Source: Psychrobacillus sp. INOP01 (GTDB lineage: Bacteria; Bacillota; Bacilli; Bacillales_A; Planococcaceae). Taken from it: 64,000 nucleotides of DNA. The stretch covers positions 1,674,001 through 1,738,000 of the forward strand of contig NZ_CP073315.1 in NCBI RefSeq assembly GCF_018140925.1, written 5' to 3'. Position numbers and translations under genes: made by a program. Shown here in pieces: positions 33,341 through 42,206 of this stretch. Each line of letters opens with the position of its first letter. Position 1 is the stretch's first letter. Under the pieces are notes generated by a model. It saw only the letters and a list, made by a program, of their open reading frames with translations. It was not told where the DNA came from and did no database searches.

Positions 33341-34378
33341 TTATTTTAATTCATCTAAAATTTCTTGTAGTTTTGCTGCTTCAGTTGTTACACCGTTGCT
33401 TGAGAAGTACCAGTTCGTACCATCTAAGTATACGATTTTACCTTCTTTATAAGCACGAGTTTGTTTGATAATATCATTTTCGATATCTGCTTTAATCGTT
33501 TCTACATCCGAAACTGTACGGTCAACGATTAATAATACTTCTGGATCTACAGAAAGTAATGACTCATAAGAAAAGTCAGACCCGTGGGAAGATGCTTTAA
33601 TATCAGTTGTTGCTGGTTTGAAACCAAAGTCATTGTACACATATGCGAAACGTGAATCTTCGCCATTATCAAAGCCAGAGATTTTTTTGTCGTTATACAT
33701 TGCAACTAATGCATTTTCATAGCCAGCTGCTTTTTCTTTCACAGCATCAACTTTTTCTTGTAATTCAGCTTTTAACTCTTCACCTTTTTCAACTTTATCA
33801 AACATGTTAGCAGCTAGGTCAACTGTTTCATAAACTGCATCAATATAGTTTGAATTATCGGAACCGATAAATACTACATTTGGTGTAATTTCTTTTAACT
33901 CTTCATAGAATGGAGTTTGACGACCTGACATAAAAATGATATCTGGATTTGCAGCTGCAACTGCTTCGAAGTCGATTGCTTTTAATGTACCAACATCAGC
34001 AATCTCATCGCTTGGTGCATACTTTTCTTTTAAGTGTTCTGGAATATTCCCTTTACCGCCACCTGCTGCTACACCTACGATACCTTCAACTCCTAATGCG
34101 TCAAGTGTATCTAAGAAACCATAGTCCAAAGAGATGATGCGCTTTGGCTCTTCTTCCAACGTAATGTCTTCAAAAGTAACTGAAGCACCTTCTTCTGTTT
34201 CGCGAGCAGAAGTTAACGAAGATACTGTCATTGGAAATGCTGATTCTTCCACTACTTCTTTTTCTGTTTCACTTGCTTCGTTCGTGTCACTTACTTTAGG
34301 TGTCTCTGTTTCTTCTGATCCACAAGCAGCTAACATTAATGCTAATGCTGCAGCAGTTATAATATTCCACTTCTTCAT
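33341..34378 (-). CDS. yclQ: Siderophore-binding lipoprotein (YclQ-like)
   Basis: A 345-residue lipoprotein: signal peptide with lipobox LAAC (Cys ~20), an acidic linker rich in Glu, Thr and Ser, then a class III helical-backbone binding domain starting KRIISLDYGFLDTLDALGVE, with AANPDIIFMSGRQTPFYEEL and SYESLLSVDPEVLLIVDRTV. It resembles B. subtilis YclQ, the petrobactin receptor, and the gene order N-O-P-Q is the same. It captures ferric siderophore outside the membrane for YclNO. A separate Fur-boxed promoter lies between yclP and yclQ, giving extra expression of the receptor. Confidence 0.88.
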   Translation of the reverse strand: MKKWNIITAAALALMLAACGSEETETPKVSDTNEASETEKEVVEESAFPMTVSSLTSARETEEGASVTFEDITLEEEPKRIISLDYGFLDTLDALGVEGIVGVAAGGGKGNIPEHLKEKYAPSDEIADVGTLKAIDFEAVAAANPDIIFMSGRQTPFYEELKEITPNVVFIGSDNSNYIDAVYETVDLAANMFDKVEKGEELKAELQEKVDAVKEKAAGYENALVAMYNDKKISGFDNGEDSRFAYVYNDFGFKPATTDIKASSHGSDFSYESLLSVDPEVLLIVDRTVSDVETIKADIENDIIKQTRAYKEGKIVYLDGTNWYFSSNGVTTEAAKLQEILDELK

Positions 34379-34420
34379 ACTATATTTCTCCTCCTAATAA
34401 AACTCTTTCATTTTTATAGC

Positions 34421-34483
34421 GATAATGAAAATCATTCTCAATCAACTAAACCAAATTCTAGTTTAGTTTGCTTCAATTGTCAA
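34421..34483 (-). promoter_or_regulatory. Internal Fur-controlled promoter of yclQ
   Basis: TTGACA (34483-34478) and TAGAAT (34460-34455) are 17 nt apart on the minus strand. GATAATGAAAATCATTCTC (34421-34439) matches 17 of 19 positions of the Fur consensus and lies just downstream of the -10. AGGAGGAG precedes the yclQ start. Confidence 0.85.
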
Positions 34484-34497
34484 TTACTTTCTTAAAT

Positions 34498-35265
34498 TTA
34501 ATTATGTGAATTAAAATAGACACAAATTCTACAGCCATCTTGCACTTGAACAGGAATATGCATATCATACACTTCACGTAAAGAATCTGAGTTAATAATC
34601 TCAGCTGTTGGACCATCTTTTACTAAACGACCATCCTTTAACGCAACGATACGATCTGAATAGACAGAGGCAAAGTTAATATCATGCAATACGATAACTA
34701 CTGTTTTCCCTAAATCATCCACTAATTTGCGTAGAATCTTCATGATCTGAACCGAATGCTTCATATCTAGATTGTTTAATGGTTCGTCGAGTAAAATGTA
34801 TTCAGTATCTTGCGCAATAACCATAGATATAAATGCACGCTGCTTTTGTCCACCAGAAAGCTCATCTAAAAACTTATCTTGCATATCAGTTAAATTCATA
34901 TACTCTAACGCTTGATCCACAAACTTGTTATCTTCTTCGTTCAAACGCCCTTTTGAGTATGGATAACGACCAAAAGCTACAAGCTCTCGAACTGTTAAAC
35001 GAATATTTAAATGATTTGCTTGCTTTAAAATTGCAACACGCTTCGCAAATTTATCAGATTTCATTTTCTTTACATCTGATTGGTCTAACAATACTTCACC
35101 TGTATCCGCATCTAACAAACGACTTACCATTGATAATAACGTTGATTTCCCCGCACCATTAGGTCCAATAAAGGACGTAATGGCTTTTGATTGAATTTTT
35201 AAAGTAACATCTTCGACTACAATTTTTTTCCCAAAGCTTTTAGAGAGCCCTTTAATTTCTATCAT
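34498..35265 (-). CDS. yclP: Siderophore ABC importer ATPase (YclP-like)
   Basis: A 255-residue FepC-type ATPase: Walker A GPNGAGKST (~33-41), Q-loop region VAILKQANHLN, signature LSGGQKQRAF (~138), Walker B YILLDEPLNNLD and H-loop VVIVLHDINFASVY. It powers ferric-siderophore import through YclNO. Its start overlaps the yclO stop by 4 nt. Confidence 0.92.
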   Translation of the reverse strand: MIEIKGLSKSFGKKIVVEDVTLKIQSKAITSFIGPNGAGKSTLLSMVSRLLDADTGEVLLDQSDVKKMKSDKFAKRVAILKQANHLNIRLTVRELVAFGRYPYSKGRLNEEDNKFVDQALEYMNLTDMQDKFLDELSGGQKQRAFISMVIAQDTEYILLDEPLNNLDMKHSVQIMKILRKLVDDLGKTVVIVLHDINFASVYSDRIVALKDGRLVKDGPTAEIINSDSLREVYDMHIPVQVQDGCRICVYFNSHN

Positions 35266-36218
35266 GCTGCTTTCCTACTTTCCTTTAGTAATAAGTAAAT
35301 AAAGTAAAGACCGCCGATAAAGTTAATAATTACACTAATCGTTGTCGTTAAATTAAATACGTGTAGCACTAAAAATTGACCGCCGACTAATGCAATGATA
35401 CTAATTAAACTTGCTCCTATAATTAAAACCGAGTGTTTGTATGTAGCAAAATATTGATATGCTAAGTTGGAAACGATTAACCCTAAAAACGTAATTGGTC
35501 CTACTAACGCTGTCGATACTGCTATTAAAATCGATGACAAAATTAGAATTCGTAAAACCATCTTGTCATAGTCAATACCTAAGTTCATGGCATTATCTCG
35601 CCCTAAAGCCATAACATCTAATTTATGTAATATGCGTGTGCCATAAAGAAATGCTAATACTAAAATACCTGCTGATAAAAATAACAATTCTGTCTTTACA
35701 TTCATAAAGCTAGCAAACAATCTAGCTTGTAAGCTTTCATACTCTACTGGATCAATAATTACTTGCATAAAGGTAACTAAGCTTCCAAGCAATGTACCGA
35801 TAATCATTCCTGCCAATAGCAATAAGAAAATTGGATACTTATCTGCACGAAATAAGAAGCGGTATAAAATTAAAGCAAACAAAACCATTGCAATAATTGA
35901 TACTCCAAAGTTTAAATAACGGCTTACAACAAAAATGGAAGATGAACCTAAGGCAAAATAAATAATCGTTTGAACTATATTGTACATGGAGTCAATACCC
36001 ATTACCGATGGTGTTAATAGCCGATTGTGGGTTACAGTTTGGAACGCTACTGTTGCATAAGCGATTGCAGTACCTGTAATGATCATCGCAAACATTCGTT
36101 CTAAACGTTTTGGAAATGCATAACTAAAACCACCTTGAATATCGTATAAGGCAAATAACAACATACAAATGAGCGCAATAACCGATAATATAATTAACTT
36201 CGTACTATTTTTTCGCAT
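35262..36218 (-). CDS. yclO: Siderophore ABC importer permease (YclO-like)
   Basis: A 318-residue FecCD-type permease with about nine to ten membrane helices. Conserved points are GTAIAYATVAFQTVTHNRLL, TPSVMGIDSMYNIVQT, the ATPase-contact region LGRDNAMNLGIDYDKM and the C-terminal GPITFLGLIVSNLAYQYF. It pairs with YclN to form the channel. The start overlaps the yclN 3' end by 14 nt. Confidence 0.9.
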   Translation of the reverse strand: MRKNSTKLIILSVIALICMLLFALYDIQGGFSYAFPKRLERMFAMIITGTAIAYATVAFQTVTHNRLLTPSVMGIDSMYNIVQTIIYFALGSSSIFVVSRYLNFGVSIIAMVLFALILYRFLFRADKYPIFLLLLAGMIIGTLLGSLVTFMQVIIDPVEYESLQARLFASFMNVKTELLFLSAGILVLAFLYGTRILHKLDVMALGRDNAMNLGIDYDKMVLRILILSSILIAVSTALVGPITFLGLIVSNLAYQYFATYKHSVLIIGASLISIIALVGGQFLVLHVFNLTTTISVIINFIGGLYFIYLLLKESRKAA

Positions 36219-37173
36219 ATGCTTTCCCCCTAAACAACATAATTAAGAAGATCGCACTACCAATTACTGCAACAGTTGTATTTACCGGAATTTCAAATGG
36301 ATGTACGATTAAGCGGCTAATAATATCACAGAACAATAAAAATGCTGCACCCATAAAAATGGTGTGTGGTATTGTTTTACGTAAATTATCCCCTAAATAA
36401 AGGGAAACAAGGTTTGGTACTATTAATCCTAAAAACGGGATAACACCCACAGTTAATATGACTGTCGTCGAAATAACAGCAACAATAATTAACCCTATAT
36501 TCAATACCGTACGATAGCTTAAGCCGAGATTTTTAGCAAAATCCTCACCCATACCCGCTACGGTAAATTTATTGGCGTAAATATAAGCAATAATAATTGC
36601 TGGTACAGCTACATAAAGAAGCTCATAGCGTCCAGAAACAACTAGCGTGAAACTCCCCTGAAAAAATGCATCGACATTTTGTAGCATGTTCCCTTCATAC
36701 GCTAGGAAAGTAGATAGTGCTCCTATAACATTTCCGTACATAATACCGATAAGTGGTACAAACACAGCATCTTTGAACTTAATTCGTTCAAGCAGCTGCA
36801 TAAAAATAAATGTACCAATTAAAGCAAATGCAAAACTAAAAGCGATTTGCCCAATATATGACATACCTGTAAAGAACATCATTGATATGATAATCCCTAG
36901 TTTTGCTGCATCTAACGTACCAGCCGTTGTTGGCGATACAAATTTGTTTCGACTTAAACTTTGCATTATCAAACCTGCAATACCCATCCCTGCGCCAGCT
37001 AAAATTATTGCTAATAATCTTGGTAAACGACTTATTAAGAAAATCTGTGTTTCTAATGATTCCCAATTAAGCAAATCACTTGGCTTTATGTCAATTGCAC
37101 CAATAAATAGCGAAATAACTGACAGGATGATTACTGTAACAATTAACATCCACAGTCTCATTTTGAACCCCAT
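36205..37173 (-). CDS. yclN: Siderophore ABC importer permease (YclN-like)
   Basis: A 322-residue FecCD-type permease, first gene of the importer operon. It shows SRLPRLLAIILAGAGMGIAG (~47-66), SRNKFVSPTTAGTLDAAKLG (~73-92), the ATPase-contact GMGEDFAKNLGLSYR and VIPFLGLIVPNLVSLYLGDN. The start may be ATG 37173 or ATG 37161; neither has a strong ribosome site. Fur boxes lie at 37193, 37411 and 37482. A decayed duplicate of codons ~70-96 lies upstream at 37300. Confidence 0.9.
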   Translation of the reverse strand: MGFKMRLWMLIVTVIILSVISLFIGAIDIKPSDLLNWESLETQIFLISRLPRLLAIILAGAGMGIAGLIMQSLSRNKFVSPTTAGTLDAAKLGIIISMMFFTGMSYIGQIAFSFAFALIGTFIFMQLLERIKFKDAVFVPLIGIMYGNVIGALSTFLAYEGNMLQNVDAFFQGSFTLVVSGRYELLYVAVPAIIIAYIYANKFTVAGMGEDFAKNLGLSYRTVLNIGLIIVAVISTTVILTVGVIPFLGLIVPNLVSLYLGDNLRKTIPHTIFMGAAFLLFCDIISRLIVHPFEIPVNTTVAVIGSAIFLIMLFRGKAYAKK

Positions 37174-37192
37174 ATTTCTTTTATTCTCAGAT

Positions 37193-37211
37193 GCTAGTGA
37201 AAATTATTCTC
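37193..37211 (-). promoter_or_regulatory. Fur-like box close to yclN
   Basis: GCTAGTGAAAATTATTCTC matches about 14 of 19 Fur consensus positions, 20 nt before the yclN start. Confidence 0.55.
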
Positions 37212-37299
37212 AACACTGAGTAAATACTTGATAAAATATTCCTAAACATTAACCCAACTAAGGGACAAATGTAAAATACGATGTATTAGTACATACTAA

Positions 37300-37388
37300 T
37301 ACTGATATTTCTAATCTAGTTGCATCAAACGTCCCAGCAGTAGTTCGTGATACAAACTTTTTTCTACTACGACTTTGCAACTATCCTC
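37300..37388 (-). pseudogene. Decayed internal fragment of a yclN-like permease gene
   Basis: The minus strand translates as LQSRSRKKFVSRTTAGTFDA followed by TRLEISVL, aligning with LQSLSRNKFVSPTTAGTLDA of the intact yclN without gaps. No start or further homology is present. It sits in the leader between a Fur-controlled promoter and yclN, so it is a relic of a second copy of the operon's first gene. Confidence 0.82.
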
Positions 37389-37410
37389 ATCATTCTTTTT
37401 GTAAATAGAC

Positions 37411-37496
37411 GACATTGAAAATCATTATCAATTAATGACAGTTCAATTATAGCATCTCGACTAGTTAAGTCAACGATTAGATGAAAATGATTTTCA
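37411..37496 (-). promoter_or_regulatory. Main Fur-controlled promoter of the yclNOP(Q) operon
   Basis: TTGACT (37473-37468) and TATAAT (37451-37446), 16 nt apart on the minus strand, are bracketed by TGAAAATGATTTTCA (37482-37496), a perfect 7-1-7 Fur palindrome, and GACATTGAAAATCATTATC (37411-37429), 16 of 19 positions of the consensus. The transcript would run through the yclN relic before reaching yclN. Confidence 0.85.
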
Positions 37497-37572
37497 ATTG
37501 ACCATACACATATATGCCGTTTGAATCTATTTTAGTCCTATTCTATTTTACTACATTCTCCCCCTAATTCAA

Positions 37573-37624
37573 AAAGACTATTGCAATTGTTGATTTTTCG
37601 CAACAATTACAATAGTCTTTTTGA
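37573..37624 (-). terminator. Terminator after the DUF6612 lipoprotein gene
   Basis: AAGACTATTGCAATTGTTG and CAACAATTACAATAGTCTT form a long stem with one mismatch and T-runs on both strands. Confidence 0.88.
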
Positions 37625-37638
37625 CACCAGCTATTCAT

Positions 37639-38484
37639 TTAAAGTTCAGTAGCACTATCAATAACTTCTTGAGGAACGACAATTTCATCTATTTCATTGA
37701 ATTTAGAGAAGTCAGTTTTAGCATCCATTTTCATGTTCACCGTTTCTCCATCCATTTTCATGTCCATATCTATAATCATATCTAATTTGTTCGTTTGGAA
37801 TGATTGTTTATCAATATGAACTAGGTAGTTGACCGAATGAATAGTAACATCTAAGTTAACATTTTCTTCTGTAGTAAGACTTTGAAGTGCTTTATCTACC
37901 TGATCTTGCACAAGACTCGTAAACTCTTCACCACTACCCTCAAGTGTTAAAATATAGTTTTCATTGTCTTGTTCAAATTCCACTTGTTCTAGATACTCTT
38001 GTAGAGGCTGCAGTTGAGCTGAAGGATCAGTTTGTTTTGTAGTACTCAACATTTGGTCTACCATCTCCTGAGGAAACTTCATCCATTGTGCAGTAGTGCC
38101 TTCATACACATACATCGCATCTTCCGTAATATAAGTCTCCATGTCAGTCTCTTGAGATTCTCCACCTTCACTAACGCCCATCATAGTAGTTGTACCCTTT
38201 TGATGCATTTTCATGGGTTCTATTATATATTCCATTTCCAATAAAGATTTAATATCCAAAGTCATTTCTGCACTTGGGATATTCATCGTCTGTTTCATAT
38301 CTATCGTGCCTTTTACGCTTTTTAGCTCTTCCGAAGTTTTCAATGACTTGTCATATACTTCTTGTAAAGTGAGTTTACTAGTTTCCGTTACCTCTTTTTC
38401 TTGTACCGGAGTTGCAGTTTCGTTACAAGCAGCCAAACCTAATGATAAGGTTACTACCGATAATAGCGCTGTCCATTTTTTCAT
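37639..38484 (-). CDS. DUF6612-type lipoprotein
   Basis: A 281-residue lipoprotein with signal peptide and lipobox LAAC (Cys ~20). The mature part has TLQEVYDKSLKTSEELKSVK, then beta-rich segments with repeated methionines (MKMHQKGTTTMMG, IIDMDMKMDGETVNMKMDAK), typical of the large LolA/LppX-like DUF6612 group of Bacillales. Its function is unknown; a lipid- or hydrophobe-binding envelope role is plausible. ATG 38484 is used; the ATG at 38496 is too close to its ribosome site. Confidence 0.75.
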   Translation of the reverse strand: MKKWTALLSVVTLSLGLAACNETATPVQEKEVTETSKLTLQEVYDKSLKTSEELKSVKGTIDMKQTMNIPSAEMTLDIKSLLEMEYIIEPMKMHQKGTTTMMGVSEGGESQETDMETYITEDAMYVYEGTTAQWMKFPQEMVDQMLSTTKQTDPSAQLQPLQEYLEQVEFEQDNENYILTLEGSGEEFTSLVQDQVDKALQSLTTEENVNLDVTIHSVNYLVHIDKQSFQTNKLDMIIDMDMKMDGETVNMKMDAKTDFSKFNEIDEIVVPQEVIDSATEL

Positions 38485-38562
38485 AAAAATAATCATCCCT
38501 TCTCAGTAAGATACTTACTTTACGGGATGATTACTTAAAAAGTTTCATTATTTTGGAATTAC

Positions 38563-38617
38563 TCCGCATTAACGGGCAGTGATGGATGAAGAACTCCACA
38601 CTGATGGAATTTTCACT
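38563..38617 (+). repeat. Fragment of the long dispersed element
   Basis: CCGCATTAACGGGCAGT (38563-38579) and GATGGATGAAG...TTTCACTT match the middle of the elements at 21593 and 49784. A short CAGTG/CACTG hairpin remains. It abuts the POT transporter stop. Confidence 0.6.
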
Positions 38618-40105
38618 TCACTTAACGCCACGCATATATTTTTGGATCAACGGAGTCATAAAGTAGAGTAATAAACCAATAACTATAGCTACTGCTCCAA
38701 TGACACCAAAGTAAATAATTTCGTTTTCCGGTGTGTAAAATTTAACTACTTGAGCATTGATAGCTTGAGCAGATGCGTTCGTCATAAACCATAAACTCAT
38801 TGTTTGAGCAGCAAACGCTCCTGGTGCAAGCTTTGTAGTAGCAGATAATCCAACTGGTGATAATAATAATTCCCCTAATACTACTAGGAAGAAACTCAGA
38901 ACAAGCCAAAACGGACTAACAAGAGACTCTGTTCCATTTAAGTAAGCAGGAATTATCATGACGACAAAGGACATCCCCGCAAAGAGCAAACCAAACGAGA
39001 ATTTTTTCGGAGTAGATGGTTGTCTATCCCCTAACTTCATCCACATCCACGCAAACACCGGCGCAAGTGCAATGATGAATAATGGATTTAACGATTGGAA
39101 CCATGCAGGTGAAATCTCAAATGATCCAATCATTAAATTGACTCGTTCATCCGCATACTGTGCTAGGATATTTGATCCTTGCTCTTGAATTGCCCAGAAC
39201 ATCATAGCTGCAACAAATAATGGAATATAAGCAAGTAATCGAGACTTTTCATCTTCTGTTGTTTTGCTGCTTCTATACATAACGATAAAGTACAATGTAG
39301 GAATAACGATACCTAGAATAGAGACTGTCATGATGAATCCATCTATCGTTAATATACCTTGTTGAATCAATATAAATCCAACAACTAGAATAATAACTAA
39401 AGCAATACCAATTCTCGTTAATACTTTTTTACGTTCTTCTTTAGACATTGGATTTGGCACATATGTACCTGCTAATCCTAGATATTTCTTTTTCGTGATT
39501 AAAAACACGATTAATCCTAATGCCATACCAACTGCAGCAAGTCCGAATCCTAAATGGAAGTTATACTCTAGACCAATTGTTCCAACGATTAAAGGTGCGA
39601 TGAACGCTCCCATGTTAATCCCCATGTAGAAAATACTAAATCCTGAATCACGGCGAGTATCTTCTTTCGAGTAAAGATCACCGATAATACTTGAAATGTT
39701 TGGCTTCAGCAAGCCTGTCCCAATGATGATTAATGCCATCGAAACAAACAAAGTAGTCAATCCTCCTGGGAATGCCAAGACGATATGACCAAACATTATC
39801 AGAACACCACCGTAGAATACGGTTTTCGTTGTACCAAATAGACGGTCAGCTATCCAACCTCCAATAATTCCGGACATGTATACTAGTGAACCATAAACAG
39901 CCATAATTGAGTTAGCAGTAGAACGCTCTAAACCTAGTCCACCCTGCGTCACTTCGTAGTACATGTAATAAATTAATATGGCACGCATTCCATAGTAAGA
40001 AAAGCGCTCCCAAAACTCAGTGAAAAACAATGATAGTAATCCTTTCGGATGACCAAAGAACCCCTTTTGTGGGACGGATTTAATTATTTCCTCTCGTGTT
40101 GCCAT
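38618..40105 (-). CDS. POT/PTR-family proton-coupled peptide transporter
   Basis: A 495-residue transporter with about fourteen helices, importing di- and tripeptides with protons. Helix 1 has the hallmark EFWERFSYYGMRAILIYY (E-x-x-E-R-F-x-Y-Y-G, ~31-48), followed by GGWIADRLFGTTKTVFYGG and the family signature GTGLLKPNISSIIGDLY (~127-143). Similar to B. subtilis YclF/DtpT. AGAGG lies 6-7 nt before ATG 40105. Monocistronic with a strong promoter at 40212. Confidence 0.93.
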   Translation of the reverse strand: MATREEIIKSVPQKGFFGHPKGLLSLFFTEFWERFSYYGMRAILIYYMYYEVTQGGLGLERSTANSIMAVYGSLVYMSGIIGGWIADRLFGTTKTVFYGGVLIMFGHIVLAFPGGLTTLFVSMALIIIGTGLLKPNISSIIGDLYSKEDTRRDSGFSIFYMGINMGAFIAPLIVGTIGLEYNFHLGFGLAAVGMALGLIVFLITKKKYLGLAGTYVPNPMSKEERKKVLTRIGIALVIILVVGFILIQQGILTIDGFIMTVSILGIVIPTLYFIVMYRSSKTTEDEKSRLLAYIPLFVAAMMFWAIQEQGSNILAQYADERVNLMIGSFEISPAWFQSLNPLFIIALAPVFAWMWMKLGDRQPSTPKKFSFGLLFAGMSFVVMIIPAYLNGTESLVSPFWLVLSFFLVVLGELLLSPVGLSATTKLAPGAFAAQTMSLWFMTNASAQAINAQVVKFYTPENEIIYFGVIGAVAIVIGLLLYFMTPLIQKYMRGVK

Positions 40106-40211
40106 CTTTTTACCTCTTTTCTAATTTAGAAAACTTTAGAAATCTCTATACTTCAATATAACTTGAAGCATATGAAAAGTTACTTAATGTCCTTACACTA
40201 ACAAGACACAT

Positions 40212-40240
40212 ATTATAAACTTCCCTTTTTCAATTGTCAA
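40212..40240 (-). promoter_or_regulatory. Promoter of the peptide transporter
   Basis: TTGACA (40240-40235), 17-nt spacer, TATAAT (40217-40212): perfect sigma-A consensus on the minus strand, giving a leader of about 100 nt. The rest of the gap 40106-40427 is AT-rich with no gene. Confidence 0.8.
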
Positions 40241-40368
40241 AAAACCTTTTATATTTAAACTAGGAAGTTTACTCTCAAAAAAGCCGTTATAACAACGAAA
40301 TTCAAAACATTCACATCTTTAAATTACCAAAAATTAGAATAATTAGTTCGCTAATCTAATTTTATTAT

Positions 40369-40396
40369 TTCGACTTTTGAAATTGTTCGTTATAAT
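40369..40396 (+). promoter_or_regulatory. Putative promoter of the ABC exporter
   Basis: TTCGAC (40369-40374) and TATAAT (40391-40396), 16 nt apart, 31 nt before the GTG start. Confidence 0.5.
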
Positions 40397-40427
40397 AGTC
40401 GTTATGACAGAGGAAGGAGCGATTTAA

Positions 40428-42146
40428 GTGCTCAAGAAGTTTTTTTCATATTACAAACCGCATAAACGACTTTTTATCATTGACTTCAGCAGCGCTGTAT
40501 TTGTAGCAATTTTAGAGCTTGCATTTCCAGTAGCAGTTCAATGGTTTATCGATGATTTGTTACCTACTGGTGATTGGAGCATGATTACACGAATTAGTAT
40601 TCTACTACTAGTAGTCTACGTAATCAGCACTTTTCTACAGTATGTTGTAAGTTATTTTGGCCATAAGCTTGGCATAAATATCGAAACCGATATGAGACAG
40701 CAATTATTCACCCATGTTCAACGCCAATCATTCCGATTCTTCGATAATACAAAGACAGGTCATATTATGAGTCGAATTACAAATGATCTATTTGATATTG
40801 GTGAACTCGCTCATCATGGTCCTGAGGATTTGTTCATAGCAATTATGACGTTAATCGGGGCATTTACGATTATGTACAATATCAATCCAGAACTTGCAAT
40901 CATCGCTATTGTCATGGTGCCAATCTTATCCGTCGTAGCAACATACGGTAACATTATGATGAATAAAGCTTGGAAAAACATGTACGGCAAAATTGCCGAT
41001 GTTAATGCACGAGTGGAAGACAGTGTTTCTGGTGTTCGCGTCGTTCAATCATTTACAAATGAAAATTTTGAAATAGCTCGTTTTAAAGAAGATAACGGAC
41101 AATTCCGTTTAGCTAAGCTTGTTGCCTATAAAGTGATGGCTGGTACACATTCCAGTATTTATATGTTAACTCGCCTTGTGACATTAGTCGTGCTTGTTGT
41201 CGGAGCTTGGTTTACTTTCAAGAAAGTCATTTCTTACGGAGAGCTTGTAAGTTTTGTTCTATATGTCAATGTGTTGATCAAACCTGTTGATAAAATTACC
41301 GCACTACTTGAGCTATACCCTAAAGGAATGGCTGGGTTCAAACGTTTCTTAGAGCTTGTTGAACAGGATCCTGAAATTCAGGACAAGCCTAATGCACATA
41401 CTGTTCAGCATTTAAAAGGAGATATTACTTTTGAGAAGGTTGGTTTTCGATACGATGAACATAAACCTGTATTAGACAATATTAATTTGTCTATAAAAGC
41501 TGGAGAAACTATTGCCTTTGTAGGTCCATCTGGTGCAGGAAAAACTACAATTTGTTCACTTATCCCAAGATTTTACGATGTTCAAGAGGGTGCCATTTCT
41601 GTTGACGGATTGAACATTCAAGATATTACGATGAAATCATTACGTTCACAGATTGGGATTGTTCAACAGGATGTATTTTTGTTCACTGGATCTATTCGGG
41701 AAAATATTGCATACGGTAAAAAAGATGCAAGTGAAGCTGAAATTCGGGATGCTGCCAAAAAAGCACATTTAGAGGACATGATTGCTTCTCTACCTGAGGG
41801 TTACGATACACAAATCGGGGAACGTGGACTTAAGTTATCTGGTGGGCAGAAACAACGTCTAGCGATAGCGCGTATGTTCTTGAAAAACCCGCCGATTCTC
41901 ATTTTGGATGAGGCAACATCGGCTCTTGATACTGAAACGGAACGATTTATCCAGAAGTCTTTAATGGAACTAGCTGAAAATAGAACTACGCTTATTATTG
42001 CACATAGACTAGCGACTATTCGTGATGCAGATCGTGTACTTGTTGTAACAGAGGACGGGATTGCGGAGGATGGATCCTATAGTGATTTAGTGGCACAAGA
42101 TGGTATATTTGCTAGACTGCATAATATACAGTTTCAAGAGGTTTAA
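40428..42146 (+). CDS. ABC exporter half-transporter (Sav1866/YgaD type)
   Basis: A 572-residue fused exporter starting at GTG 40428, 8 nt after AAGGAG. Six transmembrane helices (~15-300) are followed by an ATPase with Walker A GPSGAGKTT, Q-loop IVQQDVFLFTGS, signature LSGGQKQR, Walker B ILILDEATSALD and H-loop IIAHRLAT, all canonical, so it can work as a homodimer. It resembles S. aureus Sav1866 and B. subtilis YgaD; substrates are unknown, probably lipids or drugs. Single gene with its own promoter and terminator. Confidence 0.9.
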   Translation: MLKKFFSYYKPHKRLFIIDFSSAVFVAILELAFPVAVQWFIDDLLPTGDWSMITRISILLLVVYVISTFLQYVVSYFGHKLGINIETDMRQQLFTHVQRQSFRFFDNTKTGHIMSRITNDLFDIGELAHHGPEDLFIAIMTLIGAFTIMYNINPELAIIAIVMVPILSVVATYGNIMMNKAWKNMYGKIADVNARVEDSVSGVRVVQSFTNENFEIARFKEDNGQFRLAKLVAYKVMAGTHSSIYMLTRLVTLVVLVVGAWFTFKKVISYGELVSFVLYVNVLIKPVDKITALLELYPKGMAGFKRFLELVEQDPEIQDKPNAHTVQHLKGDITFEKVGFRYDEHKPVLDNINLSIKAGETIAFVGPSGAGKTTICSLIPRFYDVQEGAISVDGLNIQDITMKSLRSQIGIVQQDVFLFTGSIRENIAYGKKDASEAEIRDAAKKAHLEDMIASLPEGYDTQIGERGLKLSGGQKQRLAIARMFLKNPPILILDEATSALDTETERFIQKSLMELAENRTTLIIAHRLATIRDADRVLVVTEDGIAEDGSYSDLVAQDGIFARLHNIQFQEV

Positions 42147-42160
42147 TACTAATTAAACTA

Positions 42161-42206
42161 AAAAGTTGTCTCCCAGTTGGAAACCACTGGCGAGACAACT
42201 TTTTTA
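42161..42206 (+). terminator. Terminator after the ABC exporter
   Basis: AAAAGTTGTCTC and GAGACAACTTTT pair, with an inner CCAGT/ACTGG hairpin, followed by T. Confidence 0.88.

Noticed and set aside
36686-37219. 177-codon plus-strand frame opposite yclN
   Set aside because: Antisense to a conserved permease; low-complexity Ile/Pro/Ala composition typical of a shadow frame.
37411-37496. Fur palindromes considered as PerR or Zur boxes
   Set aside because: The sequences fit the 7-1-7 Fur pattern and drive a siderophore importer; related repressors recognise similar motifs, but context favours Fur.
40106-40427. Gap searched for a tRNA or small RNA
   Set aside because: No cloverleaf, no CCA-type end and no strong hairpin; only two promoters are supported.
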